From Planctomycetota bacterium (GTDB lineage: Bacteria > Planctomycetota > B15-G4): DNA of 30,902 bases. Location of the stretch: assembly GCA_003644265.1 (NCBI GenBank), contig QNBX01000036.1:1-30902 (forward strand). The letters run 5' to 3'. The translations under genes and the position numbers were made by a program. The notes beneath the pieces were generated by a model, which saw only the letters and a list, made by a program, of their open reading frames with translations, was not told the origin of the DNA and made no database searches. Shown here one piece after another: positions 1 to 7,360 of the stretch (its first letter is position 1; the number at the start of each line of letters is the position of its first letter).

Positions 1-771
1 CACCCACGCGCCAGTGAGCGTGATCAGCGGACCGCCCGAGCTGCCCGGTGCGATGGTCGCGTCGGTCTGCAGGAAGTGCACGCCGCGCCCGTCGCCGGGG
101 CGAACACCCATCAGGTTGCGGTCGGTCTGGCTCACCACGCCGGCGGTCACCGTGAAGCCCAGACCCAGCGGGTTGCCCACGGCCATGACCGGCTCGCCCA
201 CCTGCATGGCGTTGCTGTCACCCATGGGGATGGTCAAGAAGGCCAAGCCCGGCGGCGGCGTCACCTTGAGCAAGGCCAGGTCGTACACCGGATCGTGCGC
301 CACCAGCGTGGCCGGCAGCTCGAGCCCGCCCTTGGTGAGCACCCGGATCTGCTTGGCGTAGCGCACCACGTGATCGTTGGTGAGGATCAGGCCCGACTCG
401 TGCACAAAGAAGCCGCTGCCCAGGGAGTCGCCCTTCAGGTGCACGCGAAAGCTGGTGCCGGGAATGCGTAGCCCCAGCGGATACAGCCGGTGGGGGTTGT
501 CCCCCTCGATGTAGATGGACACCACGGCCCGCTCGGCGCGCTGCGCCACGTCTCGCATGAGCGCGGTGGTCAGGGGCAGATCCGCCACGGTGCGCTGGGC
601 ACGGTCCACCAAGCTGAGCGGATCTCGACCGACGAAGGCCCGGGCCGGCGGGCGCAGCCGCACCGGCTCATCGGGTGAGGCCATGACCTGCTCGGGCACG
701 GCGCAGGCGGCCGCCAGCGGCAGGACACAAGCGGCCAACAGGATGAGCTGGATGGCGCGGCAACTCGACAT
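1..771 (-). CDS. HtrA/DegP-type trypsin-like serine protease (3' end outside window)
   Basis: The minus-strand frame is open from an ATG at 771 to the window edge (257 codons seen). It encodes a trypsin-fold protease of the HtrA/DegP type, an envelope quality-control enzyme. The triad is visible: His134 in TNDHVV, Asp164 in YDLALLKV and Ser245 in GSSGGPL, in the order and spacing of the family. The GNPLG segment typical of HtrA lies at 199-203. The N-terminus has a short hydrophobic stretch with a possible lipobox LAAC (12-15) and a second cysteine at 23, so export, perhaps as a lipoprotein, is likely. About 55 residues of linker follow before the protease domain. A GAGGAAG ribosome-binding site precedes the ATG, and a TAGACT hexamer lies 25 nt upstream. 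Any PDZ domain would be beyond the edge and cannot be judged. The gene is divergent from the MBOAT gene. Confidence 0.9.
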   Translation of the reverse strand, partial: MSSCRAIQLILLAACVLPLAAACAVPEQVMASPDEPVRLRPPARAFVGRDPLSLVDRAQRTVADLPLTTALMRDVAQRAERAVVSIYIEGDNPHRLYPLGLRIPGTSFRVHLKGDSLGSGFFVHESGLILTNDHVVRYAKQIRVLTKGGLELPATLVAHDPVYDLALLKVTPPPGLAFLTIPMGDSNAMQVGEPVMAVGNPLGLGFTVTAGVVSQTDRNLMGVRPGDGRGVHFLQTDATIAPGSSGGPLITLTGAWV

Positions 772-796
772 GTGCGGTCTTCCTCGGGGTGGGCTG

Positions 797-802
797 AGTC
801 TA
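797..802 (-). promoter_or_regulatory. -10-like hexamer TAGACT upstream of the HtrA-type gene
   Basis: TAGACT reads on the minus strand 25 nt before the ATG at 771. It matches the hexamer class found before many genes in this window. No -35 element is recognisable. Confidence 0.4.
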
Positions 803-852
803 CGAAAGCGCGCCGCCTCAGCCTGCCCCATGAACGACGGCGCGCCGGTCCC

Positions 853-858
853 TATCAT
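853..858 (+). promoter_or_regulatory. -10-like hexamer TATCAT upstream of the MBOAT operon
   Basis: An AT-rich hexamer in otherwise very GC-rich DNA, 56 nt before the GTG at 915. There is no clear -35. Confidence 0.3.
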
Positions 859-914
859 CGGCGCCCAGTGGAGCGGCGCGCCCGTGCGCCCGCCCAGCCC
901 CGGCAGGAGTCGAC

Positions 915-2396
915 GTGGCCTTCAACTCGTGGCAGTACGTGCTGTTCCTGCCGCTGGTGGTGGGTCTGCACTTTGCCCTGCCCGCTCGCCAGCGCTGGCT
1001 GCTGCTGCTCCTGGCCAGCTACGTCTTCTACGCCTGCTGGGAGCCCGCGTACCTGATCCTGATCGTGGCCAGCACGCTGGTGGACTACGCCTGCGGCCTG
1101 GGCATGGGCGCGGCGCCCGGCGACGCTCGCCGCAGCCCCGCCCGCCGCCGGGCGCTGCTGTGCATCTCGCTGCTGTGCAACCTGGGCCTGCTGTTCACCT
1201 TCAAGTACTGGGACTTCTTCGCGACCGCGGTACACGAGGCCCTGGGCTGGGCCGGCGTGGGCTGGGACAGCCCCACGCTCGACGTACTGCTGCCGGTGGG
1301 CATCAGCTTCTACACCTTCCAGACGCTCAGCTACACCATCGAGGTCTACCGCGGCAACCAACGCCCCGAGCGCCACCTGGGCATCTTCGCGCTGTACGTG
1401 AGCTACTTCCCGCAGCTCGTGGCCGGGCCCATCGAGCGCTCGGTGAACCTGCTGCCGCAGCTGCGCGCCGAGACGCGCTGGTGCTCCGACCGCGCCGCCG
1501 ACGGCCTGCGCCTGATCGTCTGCGGCCTGGTGAAGAAGGTCGTCATCGCCGACCGCCTGGCGCTGCTGGTGGACGGCGTCTACGCCGACCCCTCGCGCTT
1601 CGACGGCCCCATGCTGGCGCTGGCCACGGTCTTCTTCGCGTTCCAGATCTACTGCGACTTCTCGGGCTACTCCGACATCGCCATCGGCAGCGCGGAGATC
1701 CTGGGACACCGGCTCATGAAGAACTTCGAGCGCCCGTACTTCGCGCGCTCGGTGCCGGAGTTCTGGGGGCGCTGGCACATCTCGCTCTCGACCTGGTTCC
1801 GCGACTACCTGTACATCCCGCTGGGCGGCAGCCGCGTGGCGCCCTGGCTACGCTGGCGCAACATCCTGATCGTGTTCGCCGTGTCCGGCCTGTGGCACGG
1901 CGCCAGCTGGTGCTTCGTGATCTGGGGCGCGCTGCACGGCATGTACTACCTGCTGGGCGAGTGGCTGGCTCCCGTGCGCGCGGCCCTGGCGCGGGCAACC
2001 GGGCTGGTGCGCCGCCCCACCGCGCTGGCCGTGCTCTCGTGCATCACGACCTTCGTGCTGGTGGACCTGGCCTGGATCTTCTTCCGCGCCGACACGGCGG
2101 CCGATGCGTTCACCGTGCTGCGCAGGCTCGGTGCCGGGTGGAGCGAGGCGCTCAGCGGCCCGACCTGGTCGTCGGCCATCGAGGCCGCCGGCACCTCACG
2201 CGCAGACGTGCGCCTCGGCGCCGCCCTGGTGCTGGCCCTGCTGGCGGCGCAGCTGCTGCGCGGACGCCTGCGCAGCAGCGCCTGGCTGGGCGGCCTGCCC
2301 ACCGCGCGCCGCTGGGCCGCCCTGGCTGCGCTGGTACTGCTGCTGCTCAACCAGGGCGTGGTGCAGCGCGTGCCCTTCCTCTACTTCCAGTTCTGA
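915..2396 (+). CDS. MBOAT-family membrane O-acyltransferase (AlgI/DltB-like)
   Basis: A 493-residue polytopic membrane protein of the MBOAT family, which moves acyl (often acetyl) groups across the membrane onto cell-envelope polymers. Family signatures are PEFWGRWHISLSTWFRDYLY (281-300, with His288) and the catalytic-type histidine His328 in SGLWHGASW. A conserved block around YVSYFPQLVAGPIER lies at 161-175. Length and the many hydrophobic helices fit AlgI-like proteins. The GTG start is supported by AGGAG at 905-909, five bases upstream. The next gene starts 18 nt after the stop and encodes a membrane-anchored SGNH-like protein, the usual AlgI/AlgJ-X or DltB/DltD type of pairing. The acceptor polymer cannot be told: no polysaccharide synthase or D-alanine ligase gene is nearby. 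Confidence 0.92.
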   Translation: MAFNSWQYVLFLPLVVGLHFALPARQRWLLLLLASYVFYACWEPAYLILIVASTLVDYACGLGMGAAPGDARRSPARRRALLCISLLCNLGLLFTFKYWDFFATAVHEALGWAGVGWDSPTLDVLLPVGISFYTFQTLSYTIEVYRGNQRPERHLGIFALYVSYFPQLVAGPIERSVNLLPQLRAETRWCSDRAADGLRLIVCGLVKKVVIADRLALLVDGVYADPSRFDGPMLALATVFFAFQIYCDFSGYSDIAIGSAEILGHRLMKNFERPYFARSVPEFWGRWHISLSTWFRDYLYIPLGGSRVAPWLRWRNILIVFAVSGLWHGASWCFVIWGALHGMYYLLGEWLAPVRAALARATGLVRRPTALAVLSCITTFVLVDLAWIFFRADTAADAFTVLRRLGAGWSEALSGPTWSSAIEAAGTSRADVRLGAALVLALLAAQLLRGRLRSSAWLGGLPTARRWAALAALVLLLLNQGVVQRVPFLYFQF

Positions 2397-2414
2397 CCTG
2401 CGACAGCGCCACTC

Positions 2415-3704
2415 ATGACCCGCCCGTCCCTCACCGACCGCTTTGCCGCCGCCTGCGCCGCTGAGTCGCGCACGCCCTTCGCGGGGGAGAGCGGCGAGCG
2501 CGACGGCGCACGCGGCGGCGCTGGGGAGCCCGTCTCTCAGGCCGACCAGCAGCCCACCTCGCTGACGCCGGCCTCGTTCTTCGGGCGAGTGTTGATCTTC
2601 GCGTCGTCGGCCTTCGTGCTGCAGCTCGCCATCGGCTCCGCCACCCTGCCGGAGGAGCTCGCGCTGCTGCACGACGTCGTGGCCGAGGCGCCCGACGTGC
2701 TGTTCTTTGCCGACAGCACCAACCGCGCCCACGACCCCGGCGACAGCGACCGACGCTGGATCTCGGCCATGCTGCAGGACGCGCTGGCCGGCGCGTCGGC
2801 AGCAGCAGCAGAGACAGCCTCCGCCCAGGCTGGGGCGCCGCCCCTCGACACGCCACGACCCGGCACCCCACGACCCGGCGCACCGCCGAACGACAGCCCG
2901 CCGACCGACGGCGCGCCCCGCACTGCGCGGCACAGCTCCGCGCCTGTCGTGCGCTCCATCGACCACGCCGCCTACCACCCGCTGGTCTATCGCGACTGGA
3001 TGGCGGCGCTGCTGTCAGCCGGCGCGCGACCGCGGGCGGCGGTGTTCGTGCTCAACACGCGCAGCTTCCTGCCGGGCTGGAGCATGCGACCGGGCTGGCA
3101 GTTCGAGCGCCTGCGCTTCAGCTTGGCGCACCCCTGGCTGGCCCGGCTGTGGCAGCCCCTGGCGGTGTTCCGGGTGCTGGATGGCAACCTCGTCACCGAG
3201 CGCGAGTTCCGCCAGACGCCCATCGTCCTGGACGGCCAGCCCGCCGGCGTGGTGGGCGACTACCTGCGCGGCGACCCCGAGGCGCTCGACACACCCGAGC
3301 TGGTGGACGAGGACCTGGCCCTGCGCCTCAGCTGCAACTACCTCGGAGCGATCGACCCGCAGCACGAGCGCGTGGCGGCCCTGCGCGAGCTCGTCGCGCT
3401 CTGCCGCGAGCACGACATCGAGCCGCTGTTCTACGTCACGCCCGTCGACGTCGAGGCCGGCGAGGGCCTGCTCCCCGGCCGCTTCCGCCGCCAGGTGGCG
3501 GCCAACGCCGCGCTGCTCACCAAGATCGTGCGCGAGGCGGGCGGCGCGGCCCTCGACCTCTCGCTGAGCACGCCGGCAGAGCGCTTCAGCTGGCAGCGCA
3601 TCCCCAACGAGCACATGGGCCAGGACGGACGCGCGGCGGTGGCCCGCGCCGTGGCCACGCTGCTGGCGCCGCTGCTGAGCGAGGAGCCCGCCGCGCCGCG
3701 TTGA
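2415..3704 (+). CDS. Membrane-anchored SGNH-like protein, partner of the MBOAT acyltransferase
   Basis: 429 residues, second gene of the operon. After a polar N-terminus there is one membrane segment (about 56-76), then an extracytoplasmic domain. A block-I-like motif FFADSTN (98-103, with Asp100-Ser101) follows a hydrophobic strand, as in SGNH/GDSL acyltransferases of the AlgX/AlgJ/DltD kind. Near the C-terminus, NEHMGQDGRAAVARAV (His400) resembles the final histidine block, but the aspartate normally three residues before that histidine is a proline here, so a classical triad is not proven. A proline-rich low-complexity insert (about 136-166) separates the first block from the rest, partly encoded by a short repeat around 2850-2885. 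The assignment rests on gene pairing plus these weak motifs. Confidence 0.65.
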   Translation: MTRPSLTDRFAAACAAESRTPFAGESGERDGARGGAGEPVSQADQQPTSLTPASFFGRVLIFASSAFVLQLAIGSATLPEELALLHDVVAEAPDVLFFADSTNRAHDPGDSDRRWISAMLQDALAGASAAAAETASAQAGAPPLDTPRPGTPRPGAPPNDSPPTDGAPRTARHSSAPVVRSIDHAAYHPLVYRDWMAALLSAGARPRAAVFVLNTRSFLPGWSMRPGWQFERLRFSLAHPWLARLWQPLAVFRVLDGNLVTEREFRQTPIVLDGQPAGVVGDYLRGDPEALDTPELVDEDLALRLSCNYLGAIDPQHERVAALRELVALCREHDIEPLFYVTPVDVEAGEGLLPGRFRRQVAANAALLTKIVREAGGAALDLSLSTPAERFSWQRIPNEHMGQDGRAAVARAVATLLAPLLSEEPAAPR

Positions 3705-3810
3705 TCAGGACCCGCGACGCGGCGCAACCGACGCCCGGCCGCGCCGCGCTGCGTCGTGCCCGCCGGCGCTGAGTCGCGGCCGCCGCGCGGGTCTGACACC
3801 CTGGCGCTGA

Positions 3811-4803
3811 TCAGAGCCCGGGGCGCCACGCGTACAGGAACGTCTCGCCGGCGATGCGCTGCCCCAGCAGGCGATCGAGCCCCAGGTCCACGCGGATCTG
3901 CCCGTCGCCGGCCGCGCTGCTCTCGGCGCCGTACAGGCTCTTGGGCGTGCCGAAGCCGATGCGGTAGCCCACCACGTTGGCGTCGGCCACCCGCGCCCTG
4001 CGCATGGCCGAGTTGATCGCGTCGTCCAGGTAGCCGATGTGATCCACCAGCCCGTTGTCCAGCGCCTGCTGCGCCGTGTAGATGCGCCCGTCCGCCAGCC
4101 CGCGCACGGTCTCGGTGGAGAGCTTGGGCCGTCCCTCGTCCACCACCTGCACGAAGCGCCCGTGCATGGAGTCGACCATGCCCTGCATCAGCTCGCGCTC
4201 CTCATCGGTGGGCTGCCGGAAGGGCGAGCCCATGTCCTTGAGCGGACCGCTCATGGTGGAGCGCGGCTCCACACCGATCTTCTCCAGCGTGCCTTCGATG
4301 CCGAATGACTGCACGATCACGCCGATGCTCCCGGTGACCGTAGTGGGATGGGCCCAGATCTCATCGGACGCCATGGCCACGTACAGGCCGCCGGACGCCG
4401 CCGTGCCGAGCATGCAGGCCACCACCGGCCGCCCGGTCTTGGCCCGGAAGCGCTGCAGCTCGCGGTGAATCAGGTCGCTGGCCGTCACGCCGCCGCCGGG
4501 CGAGTCGATGCTGAGCACCACCGCCACCACGTCGTCGTCCTGTGCGGCGCGCTCCAGCGACGCGGCCAGGTCGGCCACCATGTTGCGCTCGCTCAGAAAG
4601 CCGACCTTGGTCTGGGACGAGATGGCGCCCTCGACCTCGATCACCACGATCTTCTCGTCGGTCCAGACGCTGTGGGCGCTGGAGAGCTCGACCTCGTGCA
4701 CGCCGGGCATCAGCGGCGTGTTGCCCACCTTCACCATGGGAGCGATGACGCAGCCGGGCGCCAGGCCCAACAGCAACAGGAGAGGAAGGTCGTACATGCG
4801 CAT
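3811..4803 (-). CDS. sppA: SppA-like signal peptide peptidase lacking the expected catalytic lysine
   Basis: 330 residues from an ATG at 4803, chosen because GGAG precedes it and a hydrophobic signal follows (residues 4-18, ending APGC, a poor lipobox). The family is S49/SppA (short, single-domain form), which cuts leftover signal peptides in the membrane. Signatures are VLSIDSPGGGV (97-106), the nucleophile Ser137 in GTAASGGLYVA, and TGSIGVIVQSFG (157-168). The general-base lysine of bacterial SppA sits in a K-S-G block. Here that block reads TMSG, placing Met184 where lysine is expected, and the codon is clearly ATG. Lys189 (LKDMGSPFR) is conserved but is not the known catalytic residue. 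The protein may be inactive, may use another base, or may have a non-proteolytic role. The gene converges with the SGNH-like gene. Confidence 0.88.
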   Translation of the reverse strand: MRMYDLPLLLLLGLAPGCVIAPMVKVGNTPLMPGVHEVELSSAHSVWTDEKIVVIEVEGAISSQTKVGFLSERNMVADLAASLERAAQDDDVVAVVLSIDSPGGGVTASDLIHRELQRFRAKTGRPVVACMLGTAASGGLYVAMASDEIWAHPTTVTGSIGVIVQSFGIEGTLEKIGVEPRSTMSGPLKDMGSPFRQPTDEERELMQGMVDSMHGRFVQVVDEGRPKLSTETVRGLADGRIYTAQQALDNGLVDHIGYLDDAINSAMRRARVADANVVGYRIGFGTPKSLYGAESSAAGDGQIRVDLGLDRLLGQRIAGETFLYAWRPGL

Positions 4804-4829
4804 GGTGGGCTCCAGTTCTGAAGCGGACG

Positions 4830-4835
4830 ATCCTA
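4830..4835 (-). promoter_or_regulatory. -10-like hexamer TAGGAT upstream of sppA
   Basis: TAGGAT on the minus strand, 26 nt before the ATG at 4803. It is the same hexamer as before the M20 peptidase gene, the lysine-rich small gene and the gene at 25450. Confidence 0.42.
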
Positions 4836-4870
4836 ACCCGAAGCCGCCGCGGCGCCCATGGCGAGCGGCG

Positions 4871-4930
4871 GACCTCGCTCCCGACCTCGCTCCCGACCTC
4901 GCTGTGGACGTGGCGGCGGACGTGGCGGCG
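4871..4930. repeat. Five tandem 12-nt units in the sppA / phytoene synthase divergent region
   Basis: Units start at 4871, 4883, 4895, 4907 and 4919. The first two read GACCTCGCTCCC, the third differs at its end, and the last two read GACGTGGCGGCG. The array lies between two divergent starts (4803 and 5033). In-frame translations through it are low complexity, so it is more likely a slippage-prone spacer than coding sequence. Confidence 0.75.
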
Positions 4931-5018
4931 GACCGCCCAGGGCGCACGCCGGCGCGACCGAGCGGGTCTCGCCTCCGCTCTTTCGGGCGAGGGGTCACGC
5001 CACGCCACGTCCACGACG

Positions 5019-5024
5019 TATCCT
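5019..5024 (+). promoter_or_regulatory. -10-like hexamer TATCCT just before the phytoene/squalene synthase start
   Basis: The hexamer ends 8 nt before the ATG at 5033. If it is a real -10 element, transcription would begin at or very near the start codon. No Shine-Dalgarno sequence fits in the remaining bases, which agrees with a leaderless transcript. Confidence 0.35.
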
Positions 5025-5032
5025 GCGCCGCC

Positions 5033-6337
5033 ATGGCCGCCCTGCCCTTCGCCCTGCGACGCCCCGCGCTGCTGCTGCGCGACCTGTTGGCGGACCGCGA
5101 GCGCCCCGACCTGGACGCGCTGGCGGCCATCGACGACCCCGAGCGCTTCGTGTGGGCCATCCTGCCCCACGCCGCGCGCACCTTCAGCGCCTGCATCGCC
5201 ATGCTGCCGGCGCGCTCGGCCCGGGCGGCGGCGGTGGCCTACCTCTACTGCCGCATCCTCGATACGTACGAGGATCTGTCCGCCGGACCTGACGAGGCGG
5301 TGGCGTCGCTGTCGGCCTTCAGCGCGCGCTTCGACGGGCTGACGGACGCGACCGGAGCCCTGACGAACGCGTCGGGCGCCCACGCCCACGACGCGTCAGC
5401 GAGCGCCCCGAGCCGAAGCACAGGCCCGGCCTCGCAGGCCCTGCCCCATGTCCCGCCACCCGGTGACGAGCGCGCCGAAGACGCCCGCGATCGCGCGCAC
5501 CTGCTGCTGGTGCAGCGCTGCGAGCTGGTGGACCGCGTCTTCCTGAACCTGCCTCCGACCGTGCAGGTCATCATCGCCGAGCTGGTGCGCGAGATGGCGG
5601 CGGGCATGGCCTGGGCCGCGCACAGCTTCGACCAGCAGGGCGGCGTGCTGCGCGGCAACGAGCAGCTCACCCGCTACTGCCGCGCCGTGCTGGGCGAGCC
5701 GGTGCGCTTCGTGGCGCGCATGACGCTGCTGGGCCGCACGGGCTCGGCGCAGCTCACGCCGCAGCAACGCGAGGCCAGCATGCGCGCGGGAGAATTCATC
5801 CAGCTGGCCAACGTGACCCGCGACGTCGAGAAGGATCTGGCCCGCGGTGTGGCCTTCCGCGAGTCGCTACGCCCGCTGCTGGGAGCGCGTGTGGCGCGGC
5901 CGGGTCGCGTCGCGGCCCGCCCGCCGGGCGCGGCCGAGCCGGGCAGCACACCCGGCAGCGGGGAGACGCACGACAGCGACGGCAGCTCCCGGACGACCAA
6001 CGCCGCCGAGACCGTGCGCGCCGCGCGGGCCGAGCTGCTGGACATCGCCCTCTCCCACGCCCCGTCCTACGCCGAGCTGCTGCAGCTGCTCGACGGCGGC
6101 CTGTTCTCGCTGACCCGTGCCTCGGCCCTGCTCATGCTGCTGTTCACCGAGCGCTACTACGGGGGCTGCGCCGAGCGCGTGGGCCGGCCGCGCGCTGCCA
6201 GGCGCCGCTCGGGCCTGTCATTGCTGGCCGCGACGGCCCTGGCCGTGTTCTCCCGCGGGTGGAGTCTCCGCTGCCAGCGCAGGAGCCTCGCGCAGCTGGC
6301 GGCCCTGAAGCCGAAGCCGCCCGGCAGGCCAGCATGA
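5033..6337 (+). CDS. Phytoene/squalene synthase family protein
   Basis: 434 residues from the ATG at 5033. The frame is open further upstream but there runs through the 12-nt repeat array. The family condenses two prenyl diphosphates head-to-head, the first committed step of carotenoid, squalene or hopanoid synthesis. Both aspartate-rich Mg-diphosphate motifs are present: DTYED (77-81) and DVEKD (264-268, in NVTRDVEKDLARG). Two low-complexity inserts, about 103-150 and 285-325, make it longer than usual (around 300-350). A hydrophobic C-terminal segment (about 393-408) may anchor it to the membrane. No desaturase or hopene cyclase lies nearby, so phytoene versus squalene product cannot be decided. 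The stop overlaps the next start by 4 nt (ATGA), which indicates translational coupling. Confidence 0.87.
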   Translation: MAALPFALRRPALLLRDLLADRERPDLDALAAIDDPERFVWAILPHAARTFSACIAMLPARSARAAAVAYLYCRILDTYEDLSAGPDEAVASLSAFSARFDGLTDATGALTNASGAHAHDASASAPSRSTGPASQALPHVPPPGDERAEDARDRAHLLLVQRCELVDRVFLNLPPTVQVIIAELVREMAAGMAWAAHSFDQQGGVLRGNEQLTRYCRAVLGEPVRFVARMTLLGRTGSAQLTPQQREASMRAGEFIQLANVTRDVEKDLARGVAFRESLRPLLGARVARPGRVAARPPGAAEPGSTPGSGETHDSDGSSRTTNAAETVRAARAELLDIALSHAPSYAELLQLLDGGLFSLTRASALLMLLFTERYYGGCAERVGRPRAARRRSGLSLLAATALAVFSRGWSLRCQRRSLAQLAALKPKPPGRPA

Positions 6338-7233
6338 GCAGCCTGCGCGACCGCCCCGCCGACGAGCCGCTGTTCGGCGCCTGGGCCCTGGCCCTGGCCG
6401 AGGACCAGGGGCGCGACGCCGCCTTCCGCTGGTTGGCGCGCTCGGACGAGCCCGAGGCGCGCGGGCTGCGCGCCGCGCTCGAGGCCGGCTTCGCCCACGC
6501 CGGCGCGAGCCGCGACGTGCTCGCCAAGGGGCTCGCGCACGAGCGCTGGGGCCAGCACGCCGGCGCCCGCGCGCACCTGCTGAGCCTGGCGCTGATGGCG
6601 CAGCTCCAGCTCTCGCTCACCTGCGAGCCGTGCCTGGGCGACAAGAACCCCGACCTGCTGATCGCGCGTGGCGAGCAGCGCGCGCTGGTCGAGGTGCGCT
6701 CGCTCACGGGCTGCGGCGAGGAGCCCTGGACGCGGGACGCGGCGCCCCGTCGCCGGGCTCCCGTGCGCCCGCTGCGAGGCCACGGCTCAGGGCGCGAGAA
6801 GCAGGCCCGCCGGCGCGCGCGCGTGGCCGCCAGCGAGCGCGCCCAGGCCGCCGCCGACGACGCCCGCGAGCTCTCGCGCGCCGTGGCCCAGGCGGTCAGC
6901 GTCAAGGTCGACACCTACGCCGCGCTGGCCGCGCAGCACGAGCTGCCCCTGGTGGTGCTGCTCTACGAGGACACGGACAGCCAGCTCGGCCGTGTCGTGG
7001 CCCGCTGGGGACGCGACGACGGCGCCTGGGCTCGCGCCCCGGAGCGTTTCTCGGCGCTCTCGTCCGTGCTGGTCGTGGGCCGGGGGGTGGCCGACGACGG
7101 CGCCTGCCTGCTGCGCGCCGAGCGCCTGGTCAACGCCCACGCGGCGCGCCCGCTGCCGGACACGCTGCTGCCGCTGCGCTTGGCGCCTCAGATCGTGCCG
7201 GGACCGCCCCCCATCAACCCAGCGGGTCGATGA
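6334..7233 (+). CDS. PD-(D/E)XK-like protein of unknown function, coupled to the prenyl synthase
   Basis: 299 residues. The ATG at 6334 overlaps the upstream TGA, so it is probably translated by coupling. The core NPDLLI-ARGEQRALVEVRS (about 105-123) looks like the PD...ExK signature of the restriction-endonuclease fold: Pro106-Asp107, Glu120, and Arg122 in place of lysine. A basic, alanine-rich helical stretch follows, then VDTYAALAAQHELPLVVLLY, the helix plus strand often seen after the catalytic motif in this fold. The first ~100 residues are helical and include a CEPC pair (97-100). No specific family is recognised. A nuclease role is inference, and the arginine may mean an inactive fold used for binding. 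The link to isoprenoid synthesis is only positional. Confidence 0.6.
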   Translation: MSSLRDRPADEPLFGAWALALAEDQGRDAAFRWLARSDEPEARGLRAALEAGFAHAGASRDVLAKGLAHERWGQHAGARAHLLSLALMAQLQLSLTCEPCLGDKNPDLLIARGEQRALVEVRSLTGCGEEPWTRDAAPRRRAPVRPLRGHGSGREKQARRRARVAASERAQAAADDARELSRAVAQAVSVKVDTYAALAAQHELPLVVLLYEDTDSQLGRVVARWGRDDGAWARAPERFSALSSVLVVGRGVADDGACLLRAERLVNAHAARPLPDTLLPLRLAPQIVPGPPPINPAGR

Positions 7234-7360
7234 TGAAGTCGTCGCCGTGGCCGTGGGTGTGCGTCACCAACAGCTCCAGGGCCACGTTGCCCCCGGCCAG
7301 CGTGCCGCCCCAAGCGCCCGGGGCGGCGTCTAAGTGAGGGAGCCGCGCCCTGCCCCTCAC
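7214..7360 (-). CDS. Possible 48-residue microprotein or remnant, coupled to the repeat-protein gene
   Basis: A GTG at 7360 overlaps the TGA of the upstream repeat-protein gene (GTGA), giving a 48-codon frame to the TGA at 7214-7216. The product is not the alanine/arginine low complexity of most shadow frames: it contains GGNVALELLVTH, a THTHGHGDD histidine/aspartate cluster and the ending FIIDPLG. The tail could bind metal, or it could be the C-terminal scrap of a lost gene. It overlaps the 3' end of the convergent gene by 20 nt. No homologue is recognised. Confidence 0.33.
   Translation of the reverse strand: MRGRARLPHLDAAPGAWGGTLAGGNVALELLVTHTHGHGDDFIIDPLG

Noticed and set aside
515..2464. 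649-codon plus-strand open frame overlapping the MBOAT gene
   Set aside because: It covers the antisense of the HtrA-type gene and another frame of the MBOAT gene; its product is arginine/alanine/proline low complexity, as expected for a shadow in GC-rich DNA.
3705..3810. Inverted repeat (GACCCGCG / CGCGGGTC) as a bidirectional terminator between convergent genes
   Set aside because: Only 8 bp of stem with a loop of about 70 nt and no T-run; this is expected by chance at this base composition.
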